Positions 1-6,162 are shown, counted from the stretch's first letter. The stretch is 13,701 bases of DNA from Kiritimatiellia bacterium (GCA_900771325.1 CAAGNN010000116.1:1-13701); one strand, 5' to 3'. The notes: generated by a model from the sequence alone, not told the origin. A program made the numbers and translations.

Positions 1-24
1 AAGACTGAGTCTTATTAGTTTAGT

Positions 25-98
25 CCGCCCCGGGTTGACTTCGCATCCGCCCGGGTCCGACTCGAGGTAGGGCCCGGTTCGTTTTGGACCCGGGGCGG
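25..98. repeat. GC-rich palindromic intergenic repeat, copy 1
   Basis: An 11-base left arm CCGCCCCGGGT (25-35) is perfectly complementary to ACCCGGGGCGG (88-98). The same arms recur at 222-274, 3047-3099 and 5919-6013, always outside genes. The interior carries a second CCGCCCGGG core and a CTCGAGGTAGG segment that is shared with copy 2. This is a dispersed palindromic repeat of unknown role; as RNA it could fold into a strong hairpin. Confidence 0.6.
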
Positions 99-107
99 GG
101 GGAATTA

Positions 108-190
108 TTAAGTCCGGGACTTATTACCGATAAGTGGGGGACTTATCGCCGATAAGTGGTGGACTTATTGTCGATAAGTGGTGGACTTAA
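108..190. repeat. Alternating inverted half-sites on an 11-bp grid
   Basis: Eight 6-base half-sites alternate in orientation, each starting exactly 11 bases after the last: TTAAGT 108, ACTTAT 119, ATAAGT 130, ACTTAT 141, ATAAGT 152, ACTTAT 163, ATAAGT 174, ACTTAA 185. The sequence therefore repeats with a 22-bp period (about three units, 121-186). Between half-sites there are only five bases, often CGCCG-like or GGTGG-like. The array is AT-richer than its GC-rich surroundings. Possible roles are a multimeric protein-binding site or a set of mutually exclusive hairpins; nothing in the window identifies a partner. Confidence 0.75.
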
Positions 191-221
191 TAGTTCACCC
201 CGGGCTGCTTTACATTTTTAT

Positions 222-274
222 CCGCCCCGGGTTCACCTCGAGGTAGGCCCGGGTTGACCCTCGACCCGGGCCGG
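222..274. repeat. GC-rich palindromic intergenic repeat, copy 2
   Basis: The left arm CCGCCCCGGGT (222-232) pairs with ACCCGGGCCGG (264-274) with one mismatch. The interior CTCGAGGTAGG segment is shared with copy 1 (25-98). The two copies bracket the 11-bp-grid array at 108-190. Confidence 0.55.
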
Positions 275-325
275 GTGGGAGGAGAAGGTGCCTCTCGCGT
301 GCGCGCGCGTATGCCTTACATAATA

Positions 326-343
326 GGCCGCGAGGACGCGGCC
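326..343. other. Short perfect hairpin in the intergenic region
   Basis: GGCCGCG and CGCGGCC form a perfect 7-bp stem with a 4-base loop AGGA. No T-run follows, so it is unlikely to be an intrinsic terminator. No role can be assigned. The rest of 275-385 shows nothing else I can support. Confidence 0.35.
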
Positions 344-385
344 CCTCAGAACGGGCGGCGCACCTCTCGGCCCGAAGGGCCATCC

Positions 386-420
386 TCACCGTTCACCGCT
401 CACTGTTCACCGTTCACGCG
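386..420. repeat. Heptanucleotide tandem repeat (TCACCGT type)
   Basis: Five consecutive 7-base units read TCACCGT, TCACCGC, TCACTGT, TCACCGT, TCACGCG. The unit resembles the TAACCGC heptads at 3202-3229 (shared pattern T[A/C]ACCG[C/T]) and their inverted copies at 5793-5820. The tract lies just upstream of the promoter of the LRR gene. It resembles in style the heptanucleotide STRR repeats known from cyanobacteria; relatedness is not implied. Confidence 0.7.
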
Positions 421-446
421 GCTCAAACCGCAAACGCAAAAAGCCC

Positions 447-476
447 TTGACTTGGCGTCACGGAGGGGGGTAGAAT
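447..476 (+). promoter_or_regulatory. Sigma-70-type promoter of the LRR gene
   Basis: TTGACT (447-452) and TAGAAT (471-476) are separated by 18 bases, close to TTGACA-N17-TATAAT. The spacer contains a run of six G (465-470) immediately before the -10 box. The start codon lies about 45 bases beyond the expected transcription start. Confidence 0.65.
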
Positions 477-527
477 ATTCACATTGTTTCAACTAGCCCT
501 TTGTCATCCCTCGAAAAGGAGCCCGCA

Positions 528-2960
528 ATGAACCGCCTTTTACGCCTCTTCCCCCTGGCCGCTCTCCGCCGCCACGCCCTCCTGCTTGCCACCCTCCTCT
601 TCGCCGTTCCCCTCCCCGCCCTCACCGAAGGCAACTTCACCTATGAGGTCTCCAACGGCCAGGCCACCATCACAGACTTCCCTACCGACTACTCCGGTGC
701 CCTCGCCATCCCCTCCACCCTCGGCGGCTACCCCGTCACCACCATCGGAACCCTTGCGTTTTCTGAGTGTAGTTTGTTGACCTCGGTGACAATTCCTGAA
801 GGTGTAACCAACATTGGACTTCGAGCATTTTATTTATGCACTTCTTTAACCTCGGTAAAGATACCAGATAGTGTGCAGCTCATTATGGGGTGGGCTTTTG
901 AGGAGTGTCACTCATTAGCGTCCATAAACTTACCTAATTATTTGTTCGGTATGGGTGAATCGGTGTTTTATGGGTGCCGTTCTTTGACCTCTGTGACAAT
1001 CCCCTCGTGGGTGTCCTACATTGATGCTAGAACATTCTACGGTTGCAGTTCTCTGACCTCGGTGACGATTCCCGAGAGAGTGACCTCCATCGGCGACTCT
1101 GCGTTCGCGTATTGCAGTTCTCTGACCTCGGTGACGATTCCCGAGGGGGTGACCTCCATCGGCTACGATGCGTTCTATGGGTGCACTTCCCTGCCGACGG
1201 ATGAAAATGGTATTCAATACGAGAGTCAAGAGAAGCGCGTCTTGATTGATGTGCCATATTCGCTTGCAGGAGAGTTTGTCATTCCTTCTTCGGTGCGGTT
1301 TATTAATAGTGGCGCGTTCTACAATTGCGATGAGCTGACCTCGGTGACGATTTCCGAGGGCGTGACCACTATCGGCAACAATGCGTTCAAGGATTGCAGT
1401 GCTTTGACCTCAGTGATAATTCCCTCGAGCGTGACCTCCATCGGCGACCAGGCGTTCTCTGGTTGCACTTCCCTGACCTCGGTGACGATTCCTGAGGGCA
1501 TTAACGATATCGGTGACTACACGTTTCTTTGTTGCAGTTCTCTGATTCTGGTGACGATTCCCGAGAGGGTGACTTCCATCGGTGAAAAGGCGTTCGAGGG
1601 TTGTAGTTCTCTGACCTCGGTGGAGATTCCCGAGGGTGTGACCTCCATCGGCGACCAGGCGTTCTCTGGTTGCACTTCCCTGACCTCGGTGGAGATTCCC
1701 GAGAGTGTGACCTCCATCAGCGGCTTTGCGTTTGAGGGTTGCAGTTCTTTGACCTCGGTGACGATTCCTGAGAGTGTGACCACCATCGACTCCTCTGCGT
1801 TCGCGGGGTGCAGTTCTCTCGTTATCACCGTGAGTTCGGGTAATGCATCGTATGCGTCGTTAGATGGGTGCTTGTTTAATAAGGATTACTCAACGCTTCT
1901 TGCAGGCCCTAGCGTAGAAGGCGATTATGTTATTCCCTCGAGTGTGACCTCCATCGGCTCCTCTGCGTTCGGGTATTGCAGTTCTCTGACCTCGGTGACA
2001 ATTCCATCGAGCGTGACCTCCATCGGCTCCTTTGCGTTCTACAATTGCAGTTCTCTGACCTCGGTGACAATTCCGTCGAGCGTGACCTCCATCGGCTACT
2101 ATGCGTTTAGCGCTTGCACTTCCCTGACCTCGGCGACGATTCCTGCGAGCGTGACCACCATTGGCTCCTGTGCGTTCTCTGGTTGCAGTTCTCTGATCTC
2201 GGTGACGATTGAAGAGGGGGTGACCTCCATCGACAACTGGGTGTTCTACGAGTGCAGCTCTCTGACCTCGGTGACTTTCTCTGGAAAGCCGTGCGAGGCT
2301 TATAGTGCGAGTTTTCCCACGGGGATACGGGGCTATTATTCGGCCAAGTATGCTGCGGAGTGGGAAGCCGTGATTGTGGACGGAAAGTGGAACGGGCTCG
2401 TGATGACACGCTTGGCAGCGGAAGAGAAGCCATCTGTGCCTGGCGATGAGGGGGCAACGATTGAGGGCTCTGCGGAGGCGGGGTGGGTGGTTAAGCCGAG
2501 CGAGGGGACGAAGGAGGTTGTGGTGTCCATTCCCGAGGGGGTGGAGGCGGCGAAGGTGACGGTCGAGGTGCCGAATACGGCCACGAGCGTGACGGCCAAT
2601 GGCGCGGCGGTCAAGGTGGTCAAGGTTGCGGGCGAGACGCGCTACGACATTACCGAGTTCCTCAATATGCCGGCGGCGGTGGCGGGGAAGGTCGACCTGA
2701 CGCAGGCCGAGGTGAAGGCCGAGATTGCCGAGGCGATTCTCGACACCTCTGCCGAGGGTGGGGCGGTCTTTAACCCGGCGGCCGAGAAACCGCTCACCAC
2801 TGCCAAGACGAAGCCCGGCCTTACCTATATTCTCCTGGAAGGGGACACGCTCGATAGTTTCACCGAGGGCGCGCGCACGGTTGGCAACGGTGAGCCGTGG
2901 ACCCCGCCCCTCACCAAGCGCGGTTCCTCCGCCTTCTACCGCATCCGCATTACCAAGTAG
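528..2960 (+). CDS. Secreted BspA-like leucine-rich-repeat (LRR_5) surface protein
   Basis: An 810-residue protein built like the BspA/LRR_5 family, whose members mediate adhesion or host contact in several gut and oral bacteria; the ligand here is unknown. Residues 1-31 look like a signal peptide (positive start, hydrophobic stretch around HALLLATLLFAVPLPA). Residues about 77-584 hold some 20 repeats of about 23 residues with the pattern AFxxCSSLTSVTIPxxVTSIG, each with one Cys. Two related inserts interrupt the array near residues 222-261 and 431-477. The C-terminal 225 residues are not repetitive, have no clear anchor helix, and end in SAFYRIRITK. I chose ATG 528 because AAAAGGAG (514-521) sits 6 bases upstream and the signal peptide begins there; an in-frame TTG at 501 lacks both. 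Base composition is patchy: the first 75 codons and the C-terminus are GC-rich, the early repeats AT-richer. The family call is firm, the role inferred. Confidence 0.9.
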   Translation: MNRLLRLFPLAALRRHALLLATLLFAVPLPALTEGNFTYEVSNGQATITDFPTDYSGALAIPSTLGGYPVTTIGTLAFSECSLLTSVTIPEGVTNIGLRAFYLCTSLTSVKIPDSVQLIMGWAFEECHSLASINLPNYLFGMGESVFYGCRSLTSVTIPSWVSYIDARTFYGCSSLTSVTIPERVTSIGDSAFAYCSSLTSVTIPEGVTSIGYDAFYGCTSLPTDENGIQYESQEKRVLIDVPYSLAGEFVIPSSVRFINSGAFYNCDELTSVTISEGVTTIGNNAFKDCSALTSVIIPSSVTSIGDQAFSGCTSLTSVTIPEGINDIGDYTFLCCSSLILVTIPERVTSIGEKAFEGCSSLTSVEIPEGVTSIGDQAFSGCTSLTSVEIPESVTSISGFAFEGCSSLTSVTIPESVTTIDSSAFAGCSSLVITVSSGNASYASLDGCLFNKDYSTLLAGPSVEGDYVIPSSVTSIGSSAFGYCSSLTSVTIPSSVTSIGSFAFYNCSSLTSVTIPSSVTSIGYYAFSACTSLTSATIPASVTTIGSCAFSGCSSLISVTIEEGVTSIDNWVFYECSSLTSVTFSGKPCEAYSASFPTGIRGYYSAKYAAEWEAVIVDGKWNGLVMTRLAAEEKPSVPGDEGATIEGSAEAGWVVKPSEGTKEVVVSIPEGVEAAKVTVEVPNTATSVTANGAAVKVVKVAGETRYDITEFLNMPAAVAGKVDLTQAEVKAEIAEAILDTSAEGGAVFNPAAEKPLTTAKTKPGLTYILLEGDTLDSFTEGARTVGNGEPWTPPLTKRGSSAFYRIRITK
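756..2280 (+). repeat. Intragenic 69-bp LRR-coding tandem repeats
   Basis: The LRR units are 69 bases long at the DNA level and many are nearly identical. A 54-base segment is exactly duplicated at 1431-1484 and 1638-1691, 207 bases apart, which is exactly three units. Units in about 1030-1190, 1440-1810 and 1950-2110 are the most alike. The first four (about 756-1020) are diverged and AT-richer. Exact in-frame repeats of this kind permit unit gain or loss by recombination or slippage without breaking the reading frame. Confidence 0.8.
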
Positions 2961-3042
2961 GCTCGCTGCGTGGTTGCCGTATGGGCCGTTGGGAGAGTCC
3001 CCCCCAAGCCCCCCCGCCCTCACCTCCTACCCTCCTCTTTTT

Positions 3043-3254
3043 GCATCCGCCCCGGGTTGACCTCGGACCCGGGCCTAGTTTACCTTGGACCTGGGGCGGG
3101 TGGCTTTTTCGATAGGCGATGGGTGATAGGTGAGAAGGCTGTCGCTAGAGGTGGAAAGCCTGGCCAAAAGGTTGCCACTCCCTCCGTCGCGGCACGCGCG
3201 CTAACAGCTAACCGCTAACGGCTAGCCGCTGCGAGCGCAGCGAGCCCGGGGTGC
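3043..3254 (+). repeat. MITE-like intergenic element, copy A
   Basis: This non-coding block starts with GCATCCGCCCCGG and ends with CCCGGGGTGCGC, approximately inverted ends. Inside are a GC palindrome (CCGCCCCGGGT 3047-3057 with ACCTGGGGCGG 3089-3099), a first heptad tract (GATAGGC, GATGGGT, GATAGGT at 3111-3131), a spacer, and a second heptad tract (TAACAGC, TAACCGC, TAACGGC, TAGCCGC at 3202-3229). It finishes with a 7-bp-stem hairpin CGCTGCG/CGCAGCG (3227-3242). About 160 bases (3093-3252) match the reverse complement of 5765-5930, by eye about four bases in five. The element has no open frame I believe. It fills most of the 341-base gap after the LRR gene; the remainder holds two C7 runs (2999-3005, 3009-3015). 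Confidence 0.65.
3047..3109 (+). terminator. Possible terminator of the LRR gene
   Basis: The GC palindrome (arms 3047-3057 and 3089-3099) is followed within a few bases by TTTTT (3105-3109), so transcripts leaving the LRR gene could form a hairpin plus short U-run. The T-run is short and separated from the stem by GTGGC, and the palindrome belongs to a dispersed repeat family. Terminator activity is therefore only a possibility. Confidence 0.3.
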
Positions 3255-3274
3255 GCCATTGCCGCGCGGCTTTA

Positions 3275-3283
3275 TGGTATAGT
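3275..3283 (+). promoter_or_regulatory. Extended -10 promoter of the ATPase/nuclease gene
   Basis: TGG followed by TATAGT (3278-3283) gives an extended -10 element. No convincing -35 box lies at the right distance: TTGCCG at 3259 is only 13 bases away. The element sits just past repeat copy A and 18 bases before the start codon. Confidence 0.45.
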
Positions 3284-3301
3284 ATGCGGCGAAAGGAGTA
3301 G

Positions 3302-4894
3302 ATGATGGTCGATAATATCAATGTGCAGAATTGGGTCTTCCCGCAGATTCGCGAGAGCGGGAGCATTTATGTGGATAAGACCGACTACTTCTACAGCCTG
3401 GTTAAGCCCAGGCCGTCGGGCTCGCGTGTCTTCTTTCTAGCGCGGCCGCGGCGCTTTGGAAAGTCGCTGATGATCTCTACCTTGAAGGCTATCTTCGAGG
3501 GGAAGCGCGAACTCTTTGAGGGGCTGGCCATTGCCCAGGAGGACTACGACTGGCAGTCTTGGCCGGTGTTGCACTTCGACCTCTCGACGGCACTGGGTGT
3601 GAGTTATGAGGAGATTGAGAACAACTTCAACGGGATGGCGAACCGGGAGTTGCGCGCTCATCCGGGATTTGTTGAGGGGGAATCCGGGGCGTTTAACTTC
3701 GGTGGAGTGCTGGAGGCCTACGAGGCCGCCGGCAAGCAGGTGGTGCTCCTGATTGACGAATACGATGCACTCATCTGCCACACGCTGGATGACCCGGCGA
3801 AGTGCGAGAAGGTCCGCCAACTGGTGGGGAACTTCTACGCGGTGATGAAGGGCCATCAAGCGGCCATTCGCTTCGCGATGATTACCGGCATCTCTAAGTT
3901 CGCCTCCCTGGCGGTCTTCTCGGGACTGAACAATATCATCGACCTCACCTACGACCCAGATTACGCCACGATGCTTGGCTACACGCAAGTTGAGCTGGAG
4001 GCGAACTTCGGTGAGCACTTGGACCGCCGCGCCCAGGAGATGGGGCTTTCCAAGGCCGACTTTATGGCGGAATTGGCTCGCTGGTTCAATGGTTACCGCT
4101 TCTCTATTGATTCTGAGGAGAGCGTCTATAACCCGGTGGCTATTGCGCGGACCTTGGCCTCGCGTAGCAAGTACTTTGAGGCGCAGTGGACGACGACCGG
4201 GCGACCCTCGATGTTGACCACCTTCTTGCGGCGCAACGAGTTGCTCGAGCTGGACTTTGAGAAGCCCATCTATGCCGAGCGAGCGGACCTGGAGATGGCC
4301 TCAAAGCTCGACAACCTTGCGCCCATCACGGTGCTCTATCAGACCGGCTACTTGACGCTCCAGGACTACAATCCGCGCTCCAAGCGCTATCTGCTCAAGG
4401 TCCCCGACGCGGAGATCAGCGAGGACCTCAACGCCTTTCTCTACGAGCTCGTGGTGGACGACAACATCCTCCGCCGTAAGACCCGGCTGCACGTGGGGCT
4501 CGAGACCCTAAAGCCCTTTCTGGAGCAGGACCTCTTCGACCTCTACGCTCAGTGCGTCTATGGCCCCACCGAGAAGCGCATCCAGGAGTATAACTACCAG
4601 CGCATTCTCCAGGTCCTCTTCCTCTCGCAGGGCTACGAACCTGTGGCCGAGCCGGTGCAAGCCTCCGGCAAGCGCGCCGACCTGGTGGTCAAGGTCTTTG
4701 ACCTCATCTACGTCTTCGAGTTCAAGACCGATGGCACCACCGCCGAAGAGGCCCTTCAGCAGATTAAGGACCGCGGCTACGCCACGCCCTACCTCCACGA
4801 CGGCCGCCCGATTGCCCTCGTCGGCCTCTCCTTCCATAAGGGCCAGCGCGAACTCCAAGGCGTGGCCTACGAACTCCTCCCCTCCCTCGCCTAA
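3302..4894 (+). CDS. AAA-ATPase-like / PD-(D/E)XK nuclease superfamily protein
   Basis: A 530-residue protein of the family with an N-terminal AAA-ATPase-like domain (Pfam AAA-ATPase_like, formerly DUF1703) and a C-terminal PD-(D/E)XK domain (PDDEXK_9). The N-terminus shows YVDKTDYF (23-30), typical of the family. A P-loop RPRRFGKS lies at 48-55, a Walker B segment VVLLIDEYD at 147-155, and TGISKF at 195-200. The C-terminal nuclease core has D460 in KRADLVV, E473-x-K475 in FEFK, and QQIKDRGYA at 486-494. All key residues are present and the length is normal, so the gene looks intact. These proteins occur in many copies in anaerobic gut bacteria; their role is not settled, with defence or mobile-element links suspected. 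Upstream, AGGAG (3294-3298) is 3 bases from ATG 3302 and 6 from the in-frame ATG 3305, so the protein may start one codon later. It lies between inverted repeat copies A and B. Confidence 0.9.
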   Translation: MMVDNINVQNWVFPQIRESGSIYVDKTDYFYSLVKPRPSGSRVFFLARPRRFGKSLMISTLKAIFEGKRELFEGLAIAQEDYDWQSWPVLHFDLSTALGVSYEEIENNFNGMANRELRAHPGFVEGESGAFNFGGVLEAYEAAGKQVVLLIDEYDALICHTLDDPAKCEKVRQLVGNFYAVMKGHQAAIRFAMITGISKFASLAVFSGLNNIIDLTYDPDYATMLGYTQVELEANFGEHLDRRAQEMGLSKADFMAELARWFNGYRFSIDSEESVYNPVAIARTLASRSKYFEAQWTTTGRPSMLTTFLRRNELLELDFEKPIYAERADLEMASKLDNLAPITVLYQTGYLTLQDYNPRSKRYLLKVPDAEISEDLNAFLYELVVDDNILRRKTRLHVGLETLKPFLEQDLFDLYAQCVYGPTEKRIQEYNYQRILQVLFLSQGYEPVAEPVQASGKRADLVVKVFDLIYVFEFKTDGTTAEEALQQIKDRGYATPYLHDGRPIALVGLSFHKGQRELQGVAYELLPSLA

Positions 4895-4922
4895 GCCATT
4901 GCGGCTAGACTGACGCGGGGTG

Positions 4923-4931
4923 TGCTACAAT
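4923..4931 (+). promoter_or_regulatory. Extended -10 promoter before the poly-G gene
   Basis: TGC followed by TACAAT (4926-4931) forms an extended -10 element with no clear -35, just like the one before the upstream gene. It lies 19 bases before the first ATG, in the 56-base gap between the two genes, so the downstream gene may be transcribed on its own. Confidence 0.45.
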
Positions 4932-4950
4932 GCGCCTCTAAAAGGAGACG

Positions 4951-5745
4951 ATGATGACGTTTAATTTGGTGATGACTGCTTCCGTTAACCCCAATGGGAT
5001 GCAGGGACTCTCCCCGGAGTCGCTAACAAATCGCGAAGACCAGTATCGCGATACCTTGCGTTTTTACGCCCGCCAGCCCTCAATTGGCCGTATTCTTTTT
5101 GTCGAGAACTCGGCGTGGGACCTCACACACCTGCAACAGGCGGTGGATTGTCCGCGCGTGACTTGGCTTTCGTTGGATGAGAACAACTTTCCGCGCGCGT
5201 GGGGCAAGGGGTACGGTGAGTTCCTGTTGATGGATCGCGCGGTGGACCATATCGCGCAATCCTGGCCGGAAGGAAACGGGGGGGGGGTGCCATTTGTTAA
5301 GGTGACGGGGCGCTTCCCCATCCTCAATATCGAGACTTTGCTCCGTGAGTTCGCCAGTCGAGACCCCTTGCAACTCTCCGTCGATATTATCGACCACCCG
5401 ATTTACGACTGGCTACGCCTAGGGTGGGATGCCCATCACGCGCGCACCATCCTCTACGCCACCACCACTACCTTCTATCAAGCCCACATTTATGGTCGCT
5501 ACCGGGAAATCCCCGGCCGTTTCCCCGACGCGGAGGCGCTGATGTTTGATGTGTGGAAGCGTACGGCCCGGAGACTGCCAGGTGTCTATGGGCGCTTTCG
5601 GCATGAGCCGCGTTTGGCGGGCTTTGCCGGCCACAGCGGCACTGAGGGGTTAATCTCGGTCAAAAACTATGATGGCGTAGTCTCGAAAGCCAAGCGCTTC
5701 ATCCGCCAAAGTTGCCGCACCTTCCTCCCTTGGTTCAAGATCTAA
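4951..5745 (+). CDS. Uncharacterised protein, possibly a surface-polysaccharide sugar transferase; contains poly-G switch
   Basis: A 264-residue soluble-looking protein that I cannot name. The N-terminal half has ILFVENS (48-54), GKGYGEFLL (85-93) and FVKVTGRF (115-122), in an order I associate with putative capsule/LPS-type sugar transferases; this is a weak, memory-based resemblance and not proof. No signal peptide or membrane helix is evident; the C-terminus is basic and aromatic. Codons for residues 108-112 contain ten consecutive G (5278-5287). In the sequence as given the frame is open through to TAA at 5745. AGGAG (4943-4947) is 3 bases from ATG 4951 and 6 from the in-frame ATG 4954, so the shorter start is possible. 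It follows the ATPase/nuclease gene by 56 bases and is followed by repeat copy B. The reading frame is well supported by its SD, promoter and lack of overlap; the function is uncertain. Confidence 0.75.
   Translation: MMTFNLVMTASVNPNGMQGLSPESLTNREDQYRDTLRFYARQPSIGRILFVENSAWDLTHLQQAVDCPRVTWLSLDENNFPRAWGKGYGEFLLMDRAVDHIAQSWPEGNGGGVPFVKVTGRFPILNIETLLREFASRDPLQLSVDIIDHPIYDWLRLGWDAHHARTILYATTTTFYQAHIYGRYREIPGRFPDAEALMFDVWKRTARRLPGVYGRFRHEPRLAGFAGHSGTEGLISVKNYDGVVSKAKRFIRQSCRTFLPWFKI
5278..5287 (+). repeat. Poly-G (10) tract inside the reading frame
   Basis: Ten G in a row after AAC, giving codons GGG GGG GGG GTG in the open frame. With nine G the frame runs into TGA at 5303-5305; with eleven G it hits TAA at 5298-5300. 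Both shifted frames therefore stop within about six codons. This is the usual architecture of slipped-strand phase variation. Confidence 0.85.
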
Positions 5746-5761
5746 CGCTCCCGTCTCTCTC

Positions 5762-6013
5762 GCATCCGCCCCGGCTCGCTCCGCTCGCAGCTGTCAGCGG
5801 TTAGCGGTTAGCTGTTAGTGCGCATGCCGCAACGGAGAAATTGGCAGTCCATTGGCCGGGCATTCCACCTCCAACGACAGCTTTCTCGTCTATCGTCTAT
5901 CGCCTATCGAAAATCCTCCCGCCCCGGGTTGACCTCCGACCCGCCCCGGGTTGACCTCCGACCCGCCCCGGGTTGACCTCGGACCTGGGGCGGGTTCGTT
6001 TTGGACCTGGGGC
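5762..6013 (-). repeat. MITE-like intergenic element, copy B (inverted)
   Basis: Read on the minus strand, this block repeats the order of copy A: GC palindromic boxes, GATAGGC-type heptads, spacer, TAACAGC-type heptads, then CGCATCCGCCCCGG-type end. On the plus strand the heptads are GTCAGCG, GTTAGCG, GTTAGCT, GTTAGTG (5793-5820) and TCTATCG, TCTATCG, CCTATCG (5889-5909). Alignment to copy A is nearly gap-free over about 160 bases. It differs by a triplicated GC box at its outer end (5919-5984). It occupies the first half of the 547-base gap after the poly-G gene. Confidence 0.65.
5919..6013. repeat. Three 22-bp tandem GC boxes plus palindrome partners
   Basis: Units of 22 bases start at 5919, 5941 and 5963, each opening with CCGCCCCGGGTTGACCTC; the first two are identical and the third differs by one base. 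The third unit runs directly into ACCTGGGGCGG (5982-5992), which pairs with its left arm, and ACCTGGGGCGA follows at 6004-6014. The 22-bp period matches that of the unrelated array at 121-186. Bases 6021-6130 show nothing I can interpret. Confidence 0.7.
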
Positions 6014-6130
6014 GAGTGGGGGGCGTTATCACTAGATGTGGCGGAAATGGGCGAGGGGGTGGGCGCGGCGAAAGGGCTTGAAATGGCGAGACTTTCGCGT
6101 TGGTCGGCGGAGAAGGGTGGTCGGTGAAGA

Positions 6131-6146
6131 ACACAAGATATTGCGT
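6131..6146 (+). promoter_or_regulatory. NrdR box 1 upstream of nrdD
   Basis: ACACAAGATATTGCGT matches the known NrdR operator consensus ACACTATATATTGTGT at 13 of 16 positions, including both outer ACAC/GT ends. It is paired with a second box exactly 32 bases downstream. Paired boxes about three helical turns apart are characteristic of NrdR, the ATP-cone repressor of ribonucleotide reductase genes. Confidence 0.75.
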
Positions 6147-6162
6147 TATGTTGCGTGTGGGT

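Noticed and set aside
108..190. CRISPR array
   Set aside because: The repeated units are contiguous, with 5-base intervals that are themselves similar; there are no unique spacers and no cas genes.
254..496. 80-codon open frame upstream of the LRR gene
   Set aside because: It spans a palindromic repeat, a hairpin, the heptad tract and the promoter, has no ribosome site, and its composition is not protein-like.
501..527. TTG start nine codons upstream for the LRR protein
   Set aside because: No Shine-Dalgarno in front of it, and the frame reads through the AAAAGGAG that serves ATG 528, where the signal peptide begins.
2999..3015. Twin runs of seven C as a second phase-variation site
   Set aside because: They lie just after the LRR stop codon, outside any gene or promoter I can support, so slippage there would have no evident effect.
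1890..3023. 377-codon minus-strand open frame with repeats
   Set aside because: Its repeats are only the reverse complement of the LRR-coding repeats, and the product is Arg/His/Gly-rich shadow sequence.
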